From positions 1 through 64,000 of the forward strand of contig PLNW01000069.1 in assembly GCA_003142855.1 (NCBI GenBank): 64,000 nucleotides of DNA, in the 5' to 3' direction. A model generated the notes under the pieces. The model saw only the letters and a list, made by a program, of their open reading frames with translations. It was not told where the DNA came from and searched no databases. The position numbers and the translations under genes are program-made. This document shows, in pieces, positions 1 to 8,877 of the stretch. Positions within the stretch are counted from its first letter, which is position 1. The number at the start of each line of letters is the position of its first letter. The stretch is from Myxococcales bacterium. GTDB taxonomy: Bacteria; Myxococcota_A; Polyangia; Fen-1088.

Positions 1-303
1 GCGCTGACCCCCACCCCGGACAGTGCCGGGAACGTGACCCTGACCTGGACTCTGGTCGGCGGCGCGACGTCCTACAACGTCTCGCGCGGCACGACCAAGG
101 GCGGCCCATACACGGTTGTGGTGAATGGACTTTCGGCCACAAGCTACAAAGACAGTCCGCCCGTTCCCAGCAATGGAAGCGCCACCTTCTACTATGTGGT
201 GCGGGCCAACACCGGGAACTGCAACTCGCCCTACTCTCCAGAGGCGACGGCAACGGTCACGTCCGCGCGCATGGATGCGGCCGCGGACTCTGCCCGAGAC
301 TGA
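1..303 (+). CDS. C-terminal end of a fibronectin type III protein (partial)
   Basis: The reading frame is open from base 1 to a TGA at 301-303, so this is the 3' end of a gene that starts outside the window. The visible 100 residues hold one fibronectin type III-like beta-sandwich: a TLTW strand, a YNVSRGTTKGGPY segment and a YYVVRA strand. It ends in a short Ala/Asp-rich tail. Such domains are common in secreted or surface enzymes and adhesins of gliding and predatory bacteria; the upstream catalytic or binding part cannot be seen. The fold call is good, the protein's function unknown. The gene converges on the SDR gene, which ends directly after it. Confidence 0.7.
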   Translation, partial: ALTPTPDSAGNVTLTWTLVGGATSYNVSRGTTKGGPYTVVVNGLSATSYKDSPPVPSNGSATFYYVVRANTGNCNSPYSPEATATVTSARMDAAADSARD

Positions 304-1011
304 TCACCCGAAGACGTCGAGACACTGCCCAGTCATGGCCGCCGGTGCATCCGCGGCCAGGAACAACGCCACCCGGGCGACCTCAGTCGGCGTCATGTCG
401 GGCTTGGCACCCGGCAGTCCAAGGGTCAGCATCGCGGTGTCAACTGATCCCGGGCAAATGGCGTTCACGACGATGCCGTCCGGCCGCAGCTCCTCGGCCA
501 AGGCCCGCGTGAGGCCGACCACGCCGTGCTTGGCCGCGCAGTACGCGCCCAAGAGAGGTGTACCCCGACGGCCAGCGATCGACCCCATGTTGATGATGCG
601 ACCGCGGCCCCTGCCGCGCAGGGCGGGCAGGAACGCCTGAATCATTAGGAACATGCTCTTCAAGTTCGTGGCCAATACGTCGTCCCAGGTTTCCTCGGGC
701 AGTGTCTCGATGCTCGCCCGCGCCACGATGCCGGCATTGTTCACCAGGATGTCGGGGGCGCCCAGGCGGGCCAGCACCAAGTCGCGGAAGCGACTGACCT
801 CTTCGCGGAGTCGCACGTCACAGGCGGCGACCAGATGGCGCGCGCTTTGCGCGGGATCGACATCGTCGACAAAGTGACCGTTGCTCATCTGGCGGGCGCA
901 TCCCGCTACCGCTGCGCCCTCGCTCGCCAGCAACGTTGCGACGGCTCGGCCGATGCCCCGCGAAGCACCGGTGACAACCGCGACTTTGCCTTCCAGCTTG
1001 CCTGGGCTCAT
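304..1011 (-). CDS. Short-chain dehydrogenase/reductase (SDR)
   Basis: 235-residue classical SDR, an NAD(P)-dependent oxidoreductase with a Rossmann fold. Cofactor motif TGASRGIG at residues 14-21, NNAG at 91-94, catalytic Ser144, Tyr157 and Lys161 (YCAAK). I place the start at 1011, not at the ORF-track start, because that ATG overlaps the stop of the upstream folE homologue in an ATGA, which indicates translational coupling. Substrate is not readable from sequence: it resembles 3-oxoacyl-ACP reductases in general form. The coupling to a GTP cyclohydrolase-like gene makes a pterin-type substrate possible, but that is inference; the Arg-type cofactor motif of known pteridine reductases is not present. 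Confidence 0.85.
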   Translation of the reverse strand: MSPGKLEGKVAVVTGASRGIGRAVATLLASEGAAVAGCARQMSNGHFVDDVDPAQSARHLVAACDVRLREEVSRFRDLVLARLGAPDILVNNAGIVARASIETLPEETWDDVLATNLKSMFLMIQAFLPALRGRGRGRIINMGSIAGRRGTPLLGAYCAAKHGVVGLTRALAEELRPDGIVVNAICPGSVDTAMLTLGLPGAKPDMTPTEVARVALFLAADAPAAMTGQCLDVFG

Positions 1012-1592
1012 CGCACGCGCCCGCCCAAGTTCGCCGCTGCCAGCAGCCGCGCCTTGAGGTCGGGCCGCTCGCGCATCTCGCCCACGAAGGCACTGGTGAC
1101 CACGCCCGATTGATCGTGACGCTCGCCGGGCAGAGCCAAGCAAAGCTGCTCAGCCTCGATCACGCAGCCCGCGCCGCGCGCGCCCAGGCCGTGCCACAGA
1201 GCCTCGGCGATTTGGTGGGTGGCCCGTTCTTGCAGGGTCAGACGCTTGGTGAAGCACTCGACCAGATCGGCCAGGTGGCCGAAGCCTATCAGCTTTCCCG
1301 CCGGCAAATAGGCTACATGCGCGACCCCTCGATAGGGCAGAAGATGGTGGGGACACATGGCATGAAAGCGCAGGCCGCCCACCACCACAACGTCAGGGTC
1401 AGCCTCGCCCAGCACCGGCTCGCCGAGAATCCGTGCCGGATCCATGTCGTAGCCCGCGAGAAACTCGCGCTGCCACACCTCGGCCACACGCTCAGGCGTG
1501 CGCACCAGATCGGGATCCTTGTCCACGTCGCGGCCCGCAGCCCGAAGCAGGGCCGCCACCGCCGCACGCAAGGCTTTCGCATCAGAGGCCAC
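1008..1592 (-). CDS. GTP cyclohydrolase I family protein with altered catalytic residues
   Basis: 194 residues, the usual length for FolE, which opens GTP to dihydroneopterin triphosphate at the start of folate/pterin synthesis. The zinc ligands are present: Cys80 and His83 in the MCPHHLLP motif, and Cys151. The GHLADLVECF and QERATHQIAEAL blocks are typical of the family. Two normally conserved positions differ: the His two residues before the last zinc Cys is Gln149 (QLC in place of HxC, E. coli His179), and the following RG is PG at 155-156 (E. coli Arg185, triphosphate binding). The family is certain; ordinary FolE activity is doubtful. Its stop overlaps the SDR start. Confidence 0.8.
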   Translation of the reverse strand: MASDAKALRAAVAALLRAAGRDVDKDPDLVRTPERVAEVWQREFLAGYDMDPARILGEPVLGEADPDVVVVGGLRFHAMCPHHLLPYRGVAHVAYLPAGKLIGFGHLADLVECFTKRLTLQERATHQIAEALWHGLGARGAGCVIEAEQLCLALPGERHDQSGVVTSAFVGEMRERPDLKARLLAAANLGGRVR

Positions 1593-1602
1593 GCTGCTCC
1601 CC

Positions 1603-2379
1603 CTAGAGCCCGCCGTCGAGGTGGACCAGCGAATAGCCAGCCGCGGTCCACGCGCTCATGCCGCCGGTGAGTTCACTGATGTTGCGATAGCCAAGGGCAA
1701 CCAGCGCGTTGCCCGCCGACTTGCTCATGCCGCCCATAAGACAGGTCAGCACGACCTTGGTATCGAGATCGGGGCCGATGAAGGCAACCAGGGCAGGTAT
1801 GTCGTCGTAGGCGATGCGCGCGTCGGTGCCCGGGATGCTTCCGGCGTTGGGGTAGTGCACGTCGATGAGCAAGAAATCCTTGTTGGCCAGGGCGGTATGG
1901 AGTTGCTGGGCCGACATCTCGCCCAGCGCAGCCGGCGCCAGATCGGTCGCGGCCATGTCGATCGTCATGGCGTCAGGCTTCGCAGCCTCGAAGCCAGCGG
2001 CATCCGGAACGCCTGGCGCCTCGGCCGCATCCACTCGGACGGCCGCCTCCTCCGCCTCAGCGTCGGTCAGGCTGTCGGGGGACGTGGGACCATCGAGAAA
2101 CGCGGGTGGCGAGTCCACGCTGGCGTCGGCCGACAAAGCGGCCATGTCGGCAGCAGCGACTGGCATGTCGGGCGAGACTGCAGCTTCGGTGACGTAGCTG
2201 GCATCAGCCGGCGCGGCCGCTTCGGCTCCAGCTGTCGCGCCGTCGGGAAGCGCAGTCAGACTGTCGGCCCCAGCGCGACTGCCCGATCCGCAGCCGGCCA
2301 GGCCCGCGCCAATGATCAGAACCAGCACCAATCCAGTGTTCGTGCTCAAGCGTTCCCTCACTGGCGCAAAGCCTAGCAT
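1603..2379 (-). CDS. Lipoprotein with C-terminal rhodanese-like domain
   Basis: N-terminal signal sequence with a lipobox (AGLAGC) predicts a lipid-anchored periplasmic or surface protein. About 110 residues of Ala/Asp/Ser-rich linker follow, then a rhodanese-type domain with the core LLIDVHYPNAGSIPG, the loop Cys in TCLMGGMSK and a GGMSAW C-terminal motif. Rhodaneses carry sulfur or bind as inactive modules; the Cys is present, so persulfide formation is possible. A GTG at 2397 lies directly after the fusA stop; I prefer the ATG at 2379, which still keeps the whole signal peptide. Likely cotranscribed with fusA. Confidence 0.75.
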   Translation of the reverse strand: MLGFAPVRERLSTNTGLVLVLIIGAGLAGCGSGSRAGADSLTALPDGATAGAEAAAPADASYVTEAAVSPDMPVAAADMAALSADASVDSPPAFLDGPTSPDSLTDAEAEEAAVRVDAAEAPGVPDAAGFEAAKPDAMTIDMAATDLAPAALGEMSAQQLHTALANKDFLLIDVHYPNAGSIPGTDARIAYDDIPALVAFIGPDLDTKVVLTCLMGGMSKSAGNALVALGYRNISELTGGMSAWTAAGYSLVHLDGGL

Positions 2380-2397
2380 TGAACTGCACCCAAGCAC

Positions 2398-4503
2398 TCA
2401 CTCGCAGACGTCGTAGGTATCGAACTGCATGGTGTAGTTGGCGCGGCCCTGGGTGGCCGAGCGCAGATCAGTCGAGTACCCGAACATGCGACGCAACGGC
2501 ACCTTGGCAATGATCAGGCGCTGGGCGCCGCGCACGCCCACGTCCTCGATGCGGGCGTGGCGCGCATTGAGATCGCCGACCACGCCGCCCACGTTGACCT
2601 CGGGCGCGGTGACCTCGACCTTCATAATCGGCTCAAGCAAACGCGTGCCTGCCTCGCGCGAGGCCAGACGCAAGGCCTCGCCCACCGCGGCCCGCTGGCC
2701 AGCCGGGGTGGAGGCGTCGGGCCGGTATTCGATACCGATGACAGACACCTCGATGTCCTCAAAGGGATAGCCCTCCGGCCCGGAGCGCATGGCCTCGGTG
2801 GCGCCTTCCAGCGCGGCATCGAGAATCGCTCGCGGTGTGTCCGGGATGCGGGGCGCGCCCGGTAGCGACTCGACCTTGGCCAGGGCCAAACTGACGTGGT
2901 TGCCGCTGCCGCGCGGACGCGGTGCCACCCGCACGCGGGCCTGCCCGAACAGCTTCTCGTCCTCGATCTCGCGCTCGAAGCGCGCCTCGGCCTCGGCCGC
3001 CTTGGCCAAGGTCTCGCGGTACACCACCTGGGGCCGGCCCACATGCGCGTCCACGCCATACTCGCGGCGCAGGCGGTCCACCACGATGTCGAGGTGGAGC
3101 TCGCCCATGCCCCGGATGATGGTCTGGCCCGTCTCGGCATCCTCGCCGGTACGGAAGGTAGGGTCCTCGTCGGCCAGCTTGGCCAGGCCGAAGTCGAGCT
3201 TCTCCTTCTCTGCCTGGGTCTTGGGCTCGATGGCGCGGGCGATGACCGGCTCGTGCGCGGCGATGCGCTCAAGCAAAATAGGCGCCTTGGGCGAACAGAT
3301 GGTGTCGCCGGTGCCCGCGTCCTTGAGGCCCATGGCCACCACGATGGTGCCCGCCCCCGCGCGCTCGATGCGCTCGCGTCGGTTGGCATGGACGGAGAAG
3401 AGCCGGGTGATCTTTTCGTTGCGCCGGGTGCGCGGGTTCTGCACTTCGTCGCCTGCTTTCAGCACGCCCGAGTAGATGCGCAGGTACACCGTCTTGCGCC
3501 CCTCGTCCATGGCCACCTTGAAGGCCAAGGCGCAAAAAGGTGCGCTGTCGTCGGAGATTCGCGTGACGATTTCATCGCGGCCCGGCACATGTCCGGTGAT
3601 GGGCGGCACCTCGGTGGGCGAGGGCAGAAAGTCACAGACGGCGTCAAGCAACGGCTGCACGCCCTTGTTGCGCAGGGCCGAGCCAGCCAGCACCGGCACC
3701 AGCTTGCAGGCGAGCGTGCCCTTGCGCAGGGCCGCGACCAGCGCGGCTGTCTCCACCGGCTTGCCTTCGAGATAGGCGGCCGCGATGCTGTCGTCGAAGT
3801 CCGCCGCGGCTTCCACCAGCTTGTCGCGCGCGGCGGCCACCGCCTCGGCCATGGACGAGGGCACGCTGTCCTCGCGCGGCGGATCATCTTCTGCGCCGGA
3901 GAAGAAGATGGCGCGCTCGCGCACCAGGTCCACCACCCCGGCGAAATGGTCCTCGGCGCCGATGGGAAGCTGAACCGGCACCGGCCGTGCACCGAGGCGC
4001 GTGCGAATCTCATCGACCGCGGCCTGAAAGTCCGCGCCGGGGCGGTCCATCTTGTTGATGAACGCCAGGCGGGGCACGTGGAACTGATCGGCCTGGTGCC
4101 ACACGGTTTCGGACTGCGGCTCCACTCCGGATACGCCACAGAACACGACCACCGCACCGTCGAGCACGCGCAGCGAGCGTTCCACCTCGATGGTGAAGTC
4201 CACGTGTCCAGGCGTATCGATAAGATGAATCTCGTGCGTCTCGCCCGCGCGCTTCCATTCCAGCGTGGTGGCCGCCGCGGTGATGGTGATGCCGCGCTCG
4301 CGTTCCTGCGCCATCCAGTCCATCTGCGCCTCGCCGTCGTGAACTTCGCCGATCTTGTGGATGCGGCCAGCGTAGTACAAGAAGCGTTCGGTGACCGTGG
4401 TCTTGCCGGCGTCGATGTGGGCCACGATGCCGATGTTGCGCACGCGCGCCAGCCTCGACAGCTTGCGGGGTTTGGCGACGGGGCTTGGCGTTTCGTCGGA
4501 CAT
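2398..4503 (-). CDS. fusA: Elongation factor G
   Basis: 701 residues, full length for EF-G, the GTPase that moves tRNA and mRNA through the ribosome. GTPase motifs: AHIDAGKTT (28-36), RGITI, DTPGH, NKMD. The GMGELHLDI block of domain III and the C-terminal domain IV/V region are intact. The start is placed at the ATG 4503 (MSDETPSP) because the longer track ORF runs through the probable promoter shared with the divergent Cys-rich gene. There is no str-operon context (no rpsL, rpsG or tuf), so this may be one of several EF-G paralogues in the genome. Confidence 0.95.
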   Translation of the reverse strand: MSDETPSPVAKPRKLSRLARVRNIGIVAHIDAGKTTVTERFLYYAGRIHKIGEVHDGEAQMDWMAQERERGITITAAATTLEWKRAGETHEIHLIDTPGHVDFTIEVERSLRVLDGAVVVFCGVSGVEPQSETVWHQADQFHVPRLAFINKMDRPGADFQAAVDEIRTRLGARPVPVQLPIGAEDHFAGVVDLVRERAIFFSGAEDDPPREDSVPSSMAEAVAAARDKLVEAAADFDDSIAAAYLEGKPVETAALVAALRKGTLACKLVPVLAGSALRNKGVQPLLDAVCDFLPSPTEVPPITGHVPGRDEIVTRISDDSAPFCALAFKVAMDEGRKTVYLRIYSGVLKAGDEVQNPRTRRNEKITRLFSVHANRRERIERAGAGTIVVAMGLKDAGTGDTICSPKAPILLERIAAHEPVIARAIEPKTQAEKEKLDFGLAKLADEDPTFRTGEDAETGQTIIRGMGELHLDIVVDRLRREYGVDAHVGRPQVVYRETLAKAAEAEARFEREIEDEKLFGQARVRVAPRPRGSGNHVSLALAKVESLPGAPRIPDTPRAILDAALEGATEAMRSGPEGYPFEDIEVSVIGIEYRPDASTPAGQRAAVGEALRLASREAGTRLLEPIMKVEVTAPEVNVGGVVGDLNARHARIEDVGVRGAQRLIIAKVPLRRMFGYSTDLRSATQGRANYTMQFDTYDVCE

Positions 4504-4597
4504 GGGAGCGCGGATTATAGGAAGTCGATCGTCGACAGTCGACAGGCAAGCGTCATGGTCATGCGGCCTGCGTCGTTCGGCAGTATAGTGGCGCCCC

Positions 4598-4999
4598 ATG
4601 ACCCGCACCGAGTTTCAAGCCGAGTTGCAACGCCTGCGCCGCGAGGCCGGCGCGACCGAAGCGAACGCGGGCAGCTTCCGCAGCGACGACTGCCGGGGCT
4701 GCCTGCGCTGCATGTTCTGCTCGGGCTGCACCAACTGCTACCGCTGCACCCACTGCACCGGATGTGAGGCCACCACAGGCAGCTCGCATTGCCTGCGTTG
4801 TACCGGCTGCCACGATTGTTCACACTGCCAGGACTCGCAGGGTTGCACCGGCTCGGCCTACCTGGTCCAGTGCGCTTCGTGCAGCGACTGCACCTACTGC
4901 ACCGGCTGCGTGGGTCTGGCCCGCAAGGAGTTCCACATCCTCAACCACGCCTACAGCCGCACCGAATACTTCGCGCTCATCAAGACGCTGTCGGGATGA
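4598..4999 (+). CDS. Cysteine-rich small protein with period-3 Cys array
   Basis: 133 residues with 20 cysteines, nearly all between residues 32 and 105 and most spaced every third position ([13 protein letters not shown] style). There is no signal peptide, so it is probably cytoplasmic. A charged N-terminal helix and a Cys-free C-terminal tail ([13 protein letters not shown]) flank the array. I know of similar Cys-rich ORFs in myxobacterial genomes but no established function. The spacing could bind several metal ions or form a regular solenoid; this is inference. It diverges from fusA, with 94 bp between the two starts. Confidence 0.75.
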   Translation: MTRTEFQAELQRLRREAGATEANAGSFRSDDCRGCLRCMFCSGCTNCYRCTHCTGCEATTGSSHCLRCTGCHDCSHCQDSQGCTGSAYLVQCASCSDCTYCTGCVGLARKEFHILNHAYSRTEYFALIKTLSG

Positions 5000-5172
5000 A
5001 TAGAACATTACCACCGCATACAACAGCCCCCTCTGCGTCATGCGCGACAAGGTGCCCAATCTCAAATAGCGATCACGGGGAGTGGGCGCACGCGCGGAAC
5101 AAACCCACATTTCTCCACGTGTCACCACGTCTCTGAATGTCCGATAGCGCACAATCTGTCGCCGACACCCTA

Positions 5173-5193
5173 CGCCCGGATTGACGCCGGGCG
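5173..5193. other. Hairpin in the leader of the barrel gene
   Basis: Perfect 7-bp inverted repeat cgcccgg...ccgggcg with a 7-nt loop, 24 bp before the ATG at 5217. It could be an operator or an mRNA leader hairpin; there is no U-run after it, so it does not look like a terminator. Confidence 0.3.
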
Positions 5194-5216
5194 AGTCATC
5201 TGGTGGGATCTAGGCT

Positions 5217-6197
5217 ATGAAGAAACATCTAGCCTTCCTTACGACTCTGGTATTTGCGACTCTGGTTGGACGTGCCTCGTTCGCATCGGTCTGCGTCCAG
5301 GTTGATGTCTCCCAGGACACGCTGTCCGAGGGGGATCAAAAAGCGAGCAAAGCCCTGCTGGAGCAAGCCCTGCGCGACCAGGGAGTGCAGGTCGATGTGA
5401 AAAACTGCACCGACACCTATCGCGTGTATCACATCAAGCTCGGCAACAGCATCACGGTCTTCATGCAGGGGCCAAAAGGCTACCGTCAGGCGACGGCGCG
5501 CTCGCTTGAGGACGTGCCGGCGGTCTACAGCCAGATGGTCCGCTCGCTGATTTCCGGTCGCCCGATGAACACCAGCAATGGAACCGTTGATCGCAGCAAT
5601 GTCACCTCGGCCCAGCAGGCTCCCAATCGGGTCGAGGCGGATTCTTTGTGGTACCTGCGCATCGGCTACGGTCTTGCGCTGGGCCCGACCACCGGCCACG
5701 GTGTGGCGTTCGGCTTTGGCTATCGCTACGAACTGGACGAGCTTGGCGTCGAGCTTTCGTTTCTGAACTTGGTGATCGGGAACAACAACAACAGCTCGGG
5801 GTCGGCGACGGTTACCGGCGACTGGGTCAAGATCATGGGCCTGTATTTCCTGAGTCCGATTTCCACGGGATCATTCTTTCTGGGCGGTGGACTTAGTTGG
5901 GGAATGGCGGCGGCCACCGGCAACGCGACGGGTGCGACTGGGTCGACGTCGTTCCAGACGTACACCGGGAGCGGGCTACAAGGGGAGCTCTCCGTGGGCT
6001 ACGAGTTCCTGCGCGCCAGCACCATCAGGATGTTCCTGCAAGCCGATGCCACGCTCCCGTTCTACACGGTTCGCCGCGAAACCTTTGACACCGCCTTGGG
6101 AGCGACGGTCGGTGGAAGTTCGTGGGTGCCCAGCCTGGCGTTCTCATTTGGAATCGGCTGGGGCAAGTCGATCACACGCGTGCACGTCGTCGAATAG
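5217..6197 (+). CDS. Secreted protein with predicted outer-membrane beta-barrel
   Basis: 326 residues. A clear signal peptide (MKKHLAFLTT... FAS) is followed by a small domain of about 90 residues (YRVYHIKLGNSITVFMQGP region). From about residue 140 to the end, alternating aromatic/Gly-rich strands (LWYLRIGYGLALG, FGFGYRYELDELGVELSF) look like an outer-membrane beta-barrel. No named family is recognised. Similar two-part proteins occur in myxobacterial genomes as hypotheticals. It stands alone, with its own leader region upstream. Confidence 0.7.
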   Translation: MKKHLAFLTTLVFATLVGRASFASVCVQVDVSQDTLSEGDQKASKALLEQALRDQGVQVDVKNCTDTYRVYHIKLGNSITVFMQGPKGYRQATARSLEDVPAVYSQMVRSLISGRPMNTSNGTVDRSNVTSAQQAPNRVEADSLWYLRIGYGLALGPTTGHGVAFGFGYRYELDELGVELSFLNLVIGNNNNSSGSATVTGDWVKIMGLYFLSPISTGSFFLGGGLSWGMAAATGNATGATGSTSFQTYTGSGLQGELSVGYEFLRASTIRMFLQADATLPFYTVRRETFDTALGATVGGSSWVPSLAFSFGIGWGKSITRVHVVE

Positions 6198-6284
6198 CGT
6201 TCCAAAGATCTCTTCATCGACGCGCGCAGATTTTGCCGCTGTGATAGAATTTTCTGAAGCCATGCACGGGAGCCCCGCCTGAAC

Positions 6285-7217
6285 ATGAGAATACGATTCT
6301 GGGGCGTCAGGGGTTCTTTGCCTGTCCCGGGACCGCGAACCGAGCGTTACGGCGGCAACACGTCGTGCGTCGAGGTCAGCTCCGCCGCCGGAACCCGCAT
6401 CATCATCGACGCCGGCACGGGCATCCGCCGCCTGGGCAAGGAGCTGATGCGCGGCGAGTTCGAGTCAGGCAAGGGAGCGGCCCACCTCCTTATCAGCCAC
6501 ACCCACTGGGACCACATCCAGGGCCTGCCTTTCTTCGCGCCATTCTACCGCGCCGGCAACAAGCTCTTCGTGTACGCTCGCCAGCGCGACGACCAGAACC
6601 TGCGCAGCGTGCTCTCCTTGCAGGTCGATTCCCCATTCTTCCCGGTTCCCTTTCACAAGGCGCGCGCCGACGTGGCCTTCCGCGAGCTTCACGACGGAGC
6701 CCACTTCGAAATCAACGATGTGGTGGTGTCCTGTGCTCGCCTCAACCATCCTTACATCGCGACCGCCTATGCCCTGTCCGCCGACGGCGCCAAGGTGGCC
6801 TATATCGCGGACACGGCGCCGTTCTCGGACATCCTGTTTGGTCAAGAGTTCATTGCCGGACCGCCGTCGCCGCACTCCCTGCTGAGCAAGACGGACCACA
6901 AGATCCTGCGGACCATGCGCAACCAGGTGGTTCGCTTATGCGAGGGTGCAGACCTGGTCATCTACGACACCATGTTCACGCCCGAGGAGTACCGCCAGAC
7001 GCCCCACTATGGCCACTCGCGGCCCTCGGACGCGGTCGAAATCTGTCGTGATGCGGGCGCCCGGACGCTGGCGCTGTATCATCACGCGCCCGATCGTTCG
7101 GACACGGAAGTGGACGCCCTGCTGGCCTCCACGCGCAAGGAGGCGAAGGTGACGACACCCAAGCTGGAAATCGTCGCGGGCTTCGAGGGGCTGGACTTGG
7201 CCCTGGGGAAGGGATGA
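6285..7217 (+). CDS. MBL-fold metallo-hydrolase (copy 1)
   Basis: 310-residue metallo-beta-lactamase-fold hydrolase. The metal-binding HTHWDH is at residues 72-77, with DAGTG at 42-46, a later AYIADT Asp and a C-terminal LYHHAPD His. The opening FWGVRGSLPVPG is typical of the subgroup that includes cyclic-phosphodiesterase-like enzymes (PhnP/RNase Z-like fold). Substrate is unknown. It overlaps the next gene by ATGA and is clearly its paralogue, so the pair arose by tandem duplication and may act as two subunits or on two related substrates. Confidence 0.88.
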   Translation: MRIRFWGVRGSLPVPGPRTERYGGNTSCVEVSSAAGTRIIIDAGTGIRRLGKELMRGEFESGKGAAHLLISHTHWDHIQGLPFFAPFYRAGNKLFVYARQRDDQNLRSVLSLQVDSPFFPVPFHKARADVAFRELHDGAHFEINDVVVSCARLNHPYIATAYALSADGAKVAYIADTAPFSDILFGQEFIAGPPSPHSLLSKTDHKILRTMRNQVVRLCEGADLVIYDTMFTPEEYRQTPHYGHSRPSDAVEICRDAGARTLALYHHAPDRSDTEVDALLASTRKEAKVTTPKLEIVAGFEGLDLALGKG

Positions 7218-8068
7218 TGGACGTCACCTTCTGGGGCGTGCGTGGTTCCATCCCTTCGCCGGGACCGGGCACCGTGCGCTACGGCGGCAACACCGCTTGC
7301 GTGTCGGTTCGCCTGCCCCACGACGAGCTCATCATCCTCGACTGTGGTACCGGCGCACGCAACCTGGGGATCTCGTTGCTGGCCGGCCCCTTCGGCAAGG
7401 GCAAGGGTTCGGCCACGCTCTTGCTTTCGCACGCTCACTGGGACCACATCCAGGGCTTCCCGTTTTTCGGTCCCTTCTATGTCCCGGGCAACAACTTCAC
7501 CGTGTATGGCGGCAGCCGCGGCGAGCGTTTCCTGGAAGACGTGCTTGAGCGCCAGATGGCGGCCCAGTTCTTCCCCGTGCAAAGCTTTCACAACATGGGC
7601 GCCCGCATCGAGATGCGTCCCCTTCCAGAGGACAAGGACGTGCAGGTCGGTGGTGCGACTGTCCGTGCTCACGCCAATCCGCACGGACCCACCCCGGCGC
7701 TGGCCTTTCGCATCGAGGCTGGGGGAAAGTCTATGGCCTATGCCAGCGATGCCGGCTACGGGTCAGGCGGCCCGCCCCAGGCAGCCGTGGACCTGTACCG
7801 CGGTGTCGATTTGCTGATCCACGACAGCACCTTCACCCCCGAGGACCGGGCCTTGCGCCTGGAAAGGGGCCTATCGTCTCTCGAAGATGCGGTGGACTGT
7901 GCGGCGCGCGCTGGGGTCAAGAAGCTGGCGCTGTTCCACTATGACCAGGACTACACCGATCACGACGTGGACGAGCTCGTGGATCGAGGCCGACGCCGGC
8001 TGGATGGGAGCGCGGTCAGCGGGATCGAGGTGATCGGCGCAGCCGAGGGCCTCACCCTGTCACTGTAA
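7214..8068 (+). CDS. MBL-fold metallo-hydrolase (copy 2)
   Basis: 284-residue paralogue of the preceding gene, with the same FWGVRGSIPSPG opening, HAHWDH at residues 73-78, DCGTG, an AYASDAGY Asp and LFHYDQDY near the C-terminus. All metal ligands of the fold appear present in both copies, so neither looks degenerate. The main difference is a shorter central insert (the PHSLLSKTDHK segment of copy 1 is replaced). Translation is coupled to copy 1 through the 4-bp overlap. Substrate unknown; phosphodiesterase-type hydrolysis is the family's usual activity. Confidence 0.88.
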   Translation: MMDVTFWGVRGSIPSPGPGTVRYGGNTACVSVRLPHDELIILDCGTGARNLGISLLAGPFGKGKGSATLLLSHAHWDHIQGFPFFGPFYVPGNNFTVYGGSRGERFLEDVLERQMAAQFFPVQSFHNMGARIEMRPLPEDKDVQVGGATVRAHANPHGPTPALAFRIEAGGKSMAYASDAGYGSGGPPQAAVDLYRGVDLLIHDSTFTPEDRALRLERGLSSLEDAVDCAARAGVKKLALFHYDQDYTDHDVDELVDRGRRRLDGSAVSGIEVIGAAEGLTLSL

Positions 8069-8412
8069 TGGGAACCCTCAAAGGGTTCGCTCCGCCCTTC
8101 GGCCCCCCACTCGCCACCTCCTCCCCGCTCGCTTTGCTCGGCCTCGCCAACCCCTCCCGCGATGGTCCGCGGCGAGCGGAGCTCGCCGGCTCCCCACGCG
8201 ATATGGTGCGGAAAATCCGCACCTGTCCGTCGGCCGGAAACCTCGCCGAAACGCGATCGTGTGGTTTTCCCGCGATTTTCATCGCACTCGACTCAAGAAA
8301 TCGGCTAGAGTCTCTTGCGAACGCCGGTTTTCGTGGTGTCGCGGGATGATGTCGTGTCCCCCACTGCGCAGAACAGGTGCTTCCAGGCCCACCCAAACCA
8401 GAAGGAGATACG
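8069..8412. other. Intergenic region with two perfect palindromes
   Basis: 344 bases without a convincing gene (the 93-aa track ORF is Pro/Ser-rich and arises from GC-rich low-complexity DNA). It holds two perfect hairpins: a 7-bp stem at 8171-8187 (ggcgagc...gctcgcc) and an 8-bp stem at 8205-8223 (ggtgcgga-aaa-tccgcacc). The latter is a candidate terminator for the MBL pair or an operator for the HU gene. AT-richer sequence after 8260 probably carries the HU promoter. Confidence 0.4.
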
Positions 8413-8724
8413 ATGGCTAAAGGTCCTCTTTCCAAGTCTGCCCTAATCCAGATTCTCTCCGACAAGTCTGCCAACGAGCTCACCCGCAAGGACGTCAAGG
8501 GCGTTCTTGAGGCCATGGTCGGCGTCGGCCATGCCGAGCTGAAGAAGAGTGGCATCTTCGTCGTACCCGGGCTCGTGCGCATGGTCGTGGTCAAGAAGCC
8601 GGCCACCAAGGAGCGCAAGGGCATCAACCCGTTCACCGGGCAGGAGACAATCTTCAAGGCCAAGCCAGCCCGCAAGGTGGTCAAGGCGCGCGCCGTAAAA
8701 GCGGCCAAGGACGCGGTAGCGTAG
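8413..8724 (+). CDS. HU-family DNA-binding protein with basic tail
   Basis: 103 residues. HU/IHF fold: an N-terminal helical part (SKSALIQILSDKS, LTRKDVKGVLEAM), the beta-arm region with GLVRMVVVKKPATKERKG and the NPFTGQE arm motif. A Lys/Ala-rich tail (KAKPARKVVKARAVKAAKDAVA) extends it, as in other high-GC delta-group bacteria. It bends and compacts DNA. The start is fixed by a strong ribosome binding site (aaggagata) 7 nt before ATG 8413; the track start at 8377 lies upstream of this site. Confidence 0.92.
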   Translation: MAKGPLSKSALIQILSDKSANELTRKDVKGVLEAMVGVGHAELKKSGIFVVPGLVRMVVVKKPATKERKGINPFTGQETIFKAKPARKVVKARAVKAAKDAVA

Positions 8725-8877
8725 GCTCGCTCATGCCCGCTTCGGCCGACCGGCTGGAAGTGGGCCAGGACCGACCGGGGCGCCGGGGCTCATACCGGGC
8801 GCCCGCGGTTGGTTGTGCTGTGGGAAGGGTGTGGTGGTGGCGCGGAGACGCCAGGCTCAGCGTCGGAAATAGTCACG

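Noticed and set aside
2896-4767. 623-aa plus-strand ORF
   Set aside because: Antisense shadow of fusA; high GC gives long open frames and the protein is His/Arg/Gly-rich with no family.
8068-8349. 93-aa plus-strand ORF
   Set aside because: Starts in the MBL gene's stop and covers palindromic spacer DNA; composition fits non-coding GC-rich sequence.
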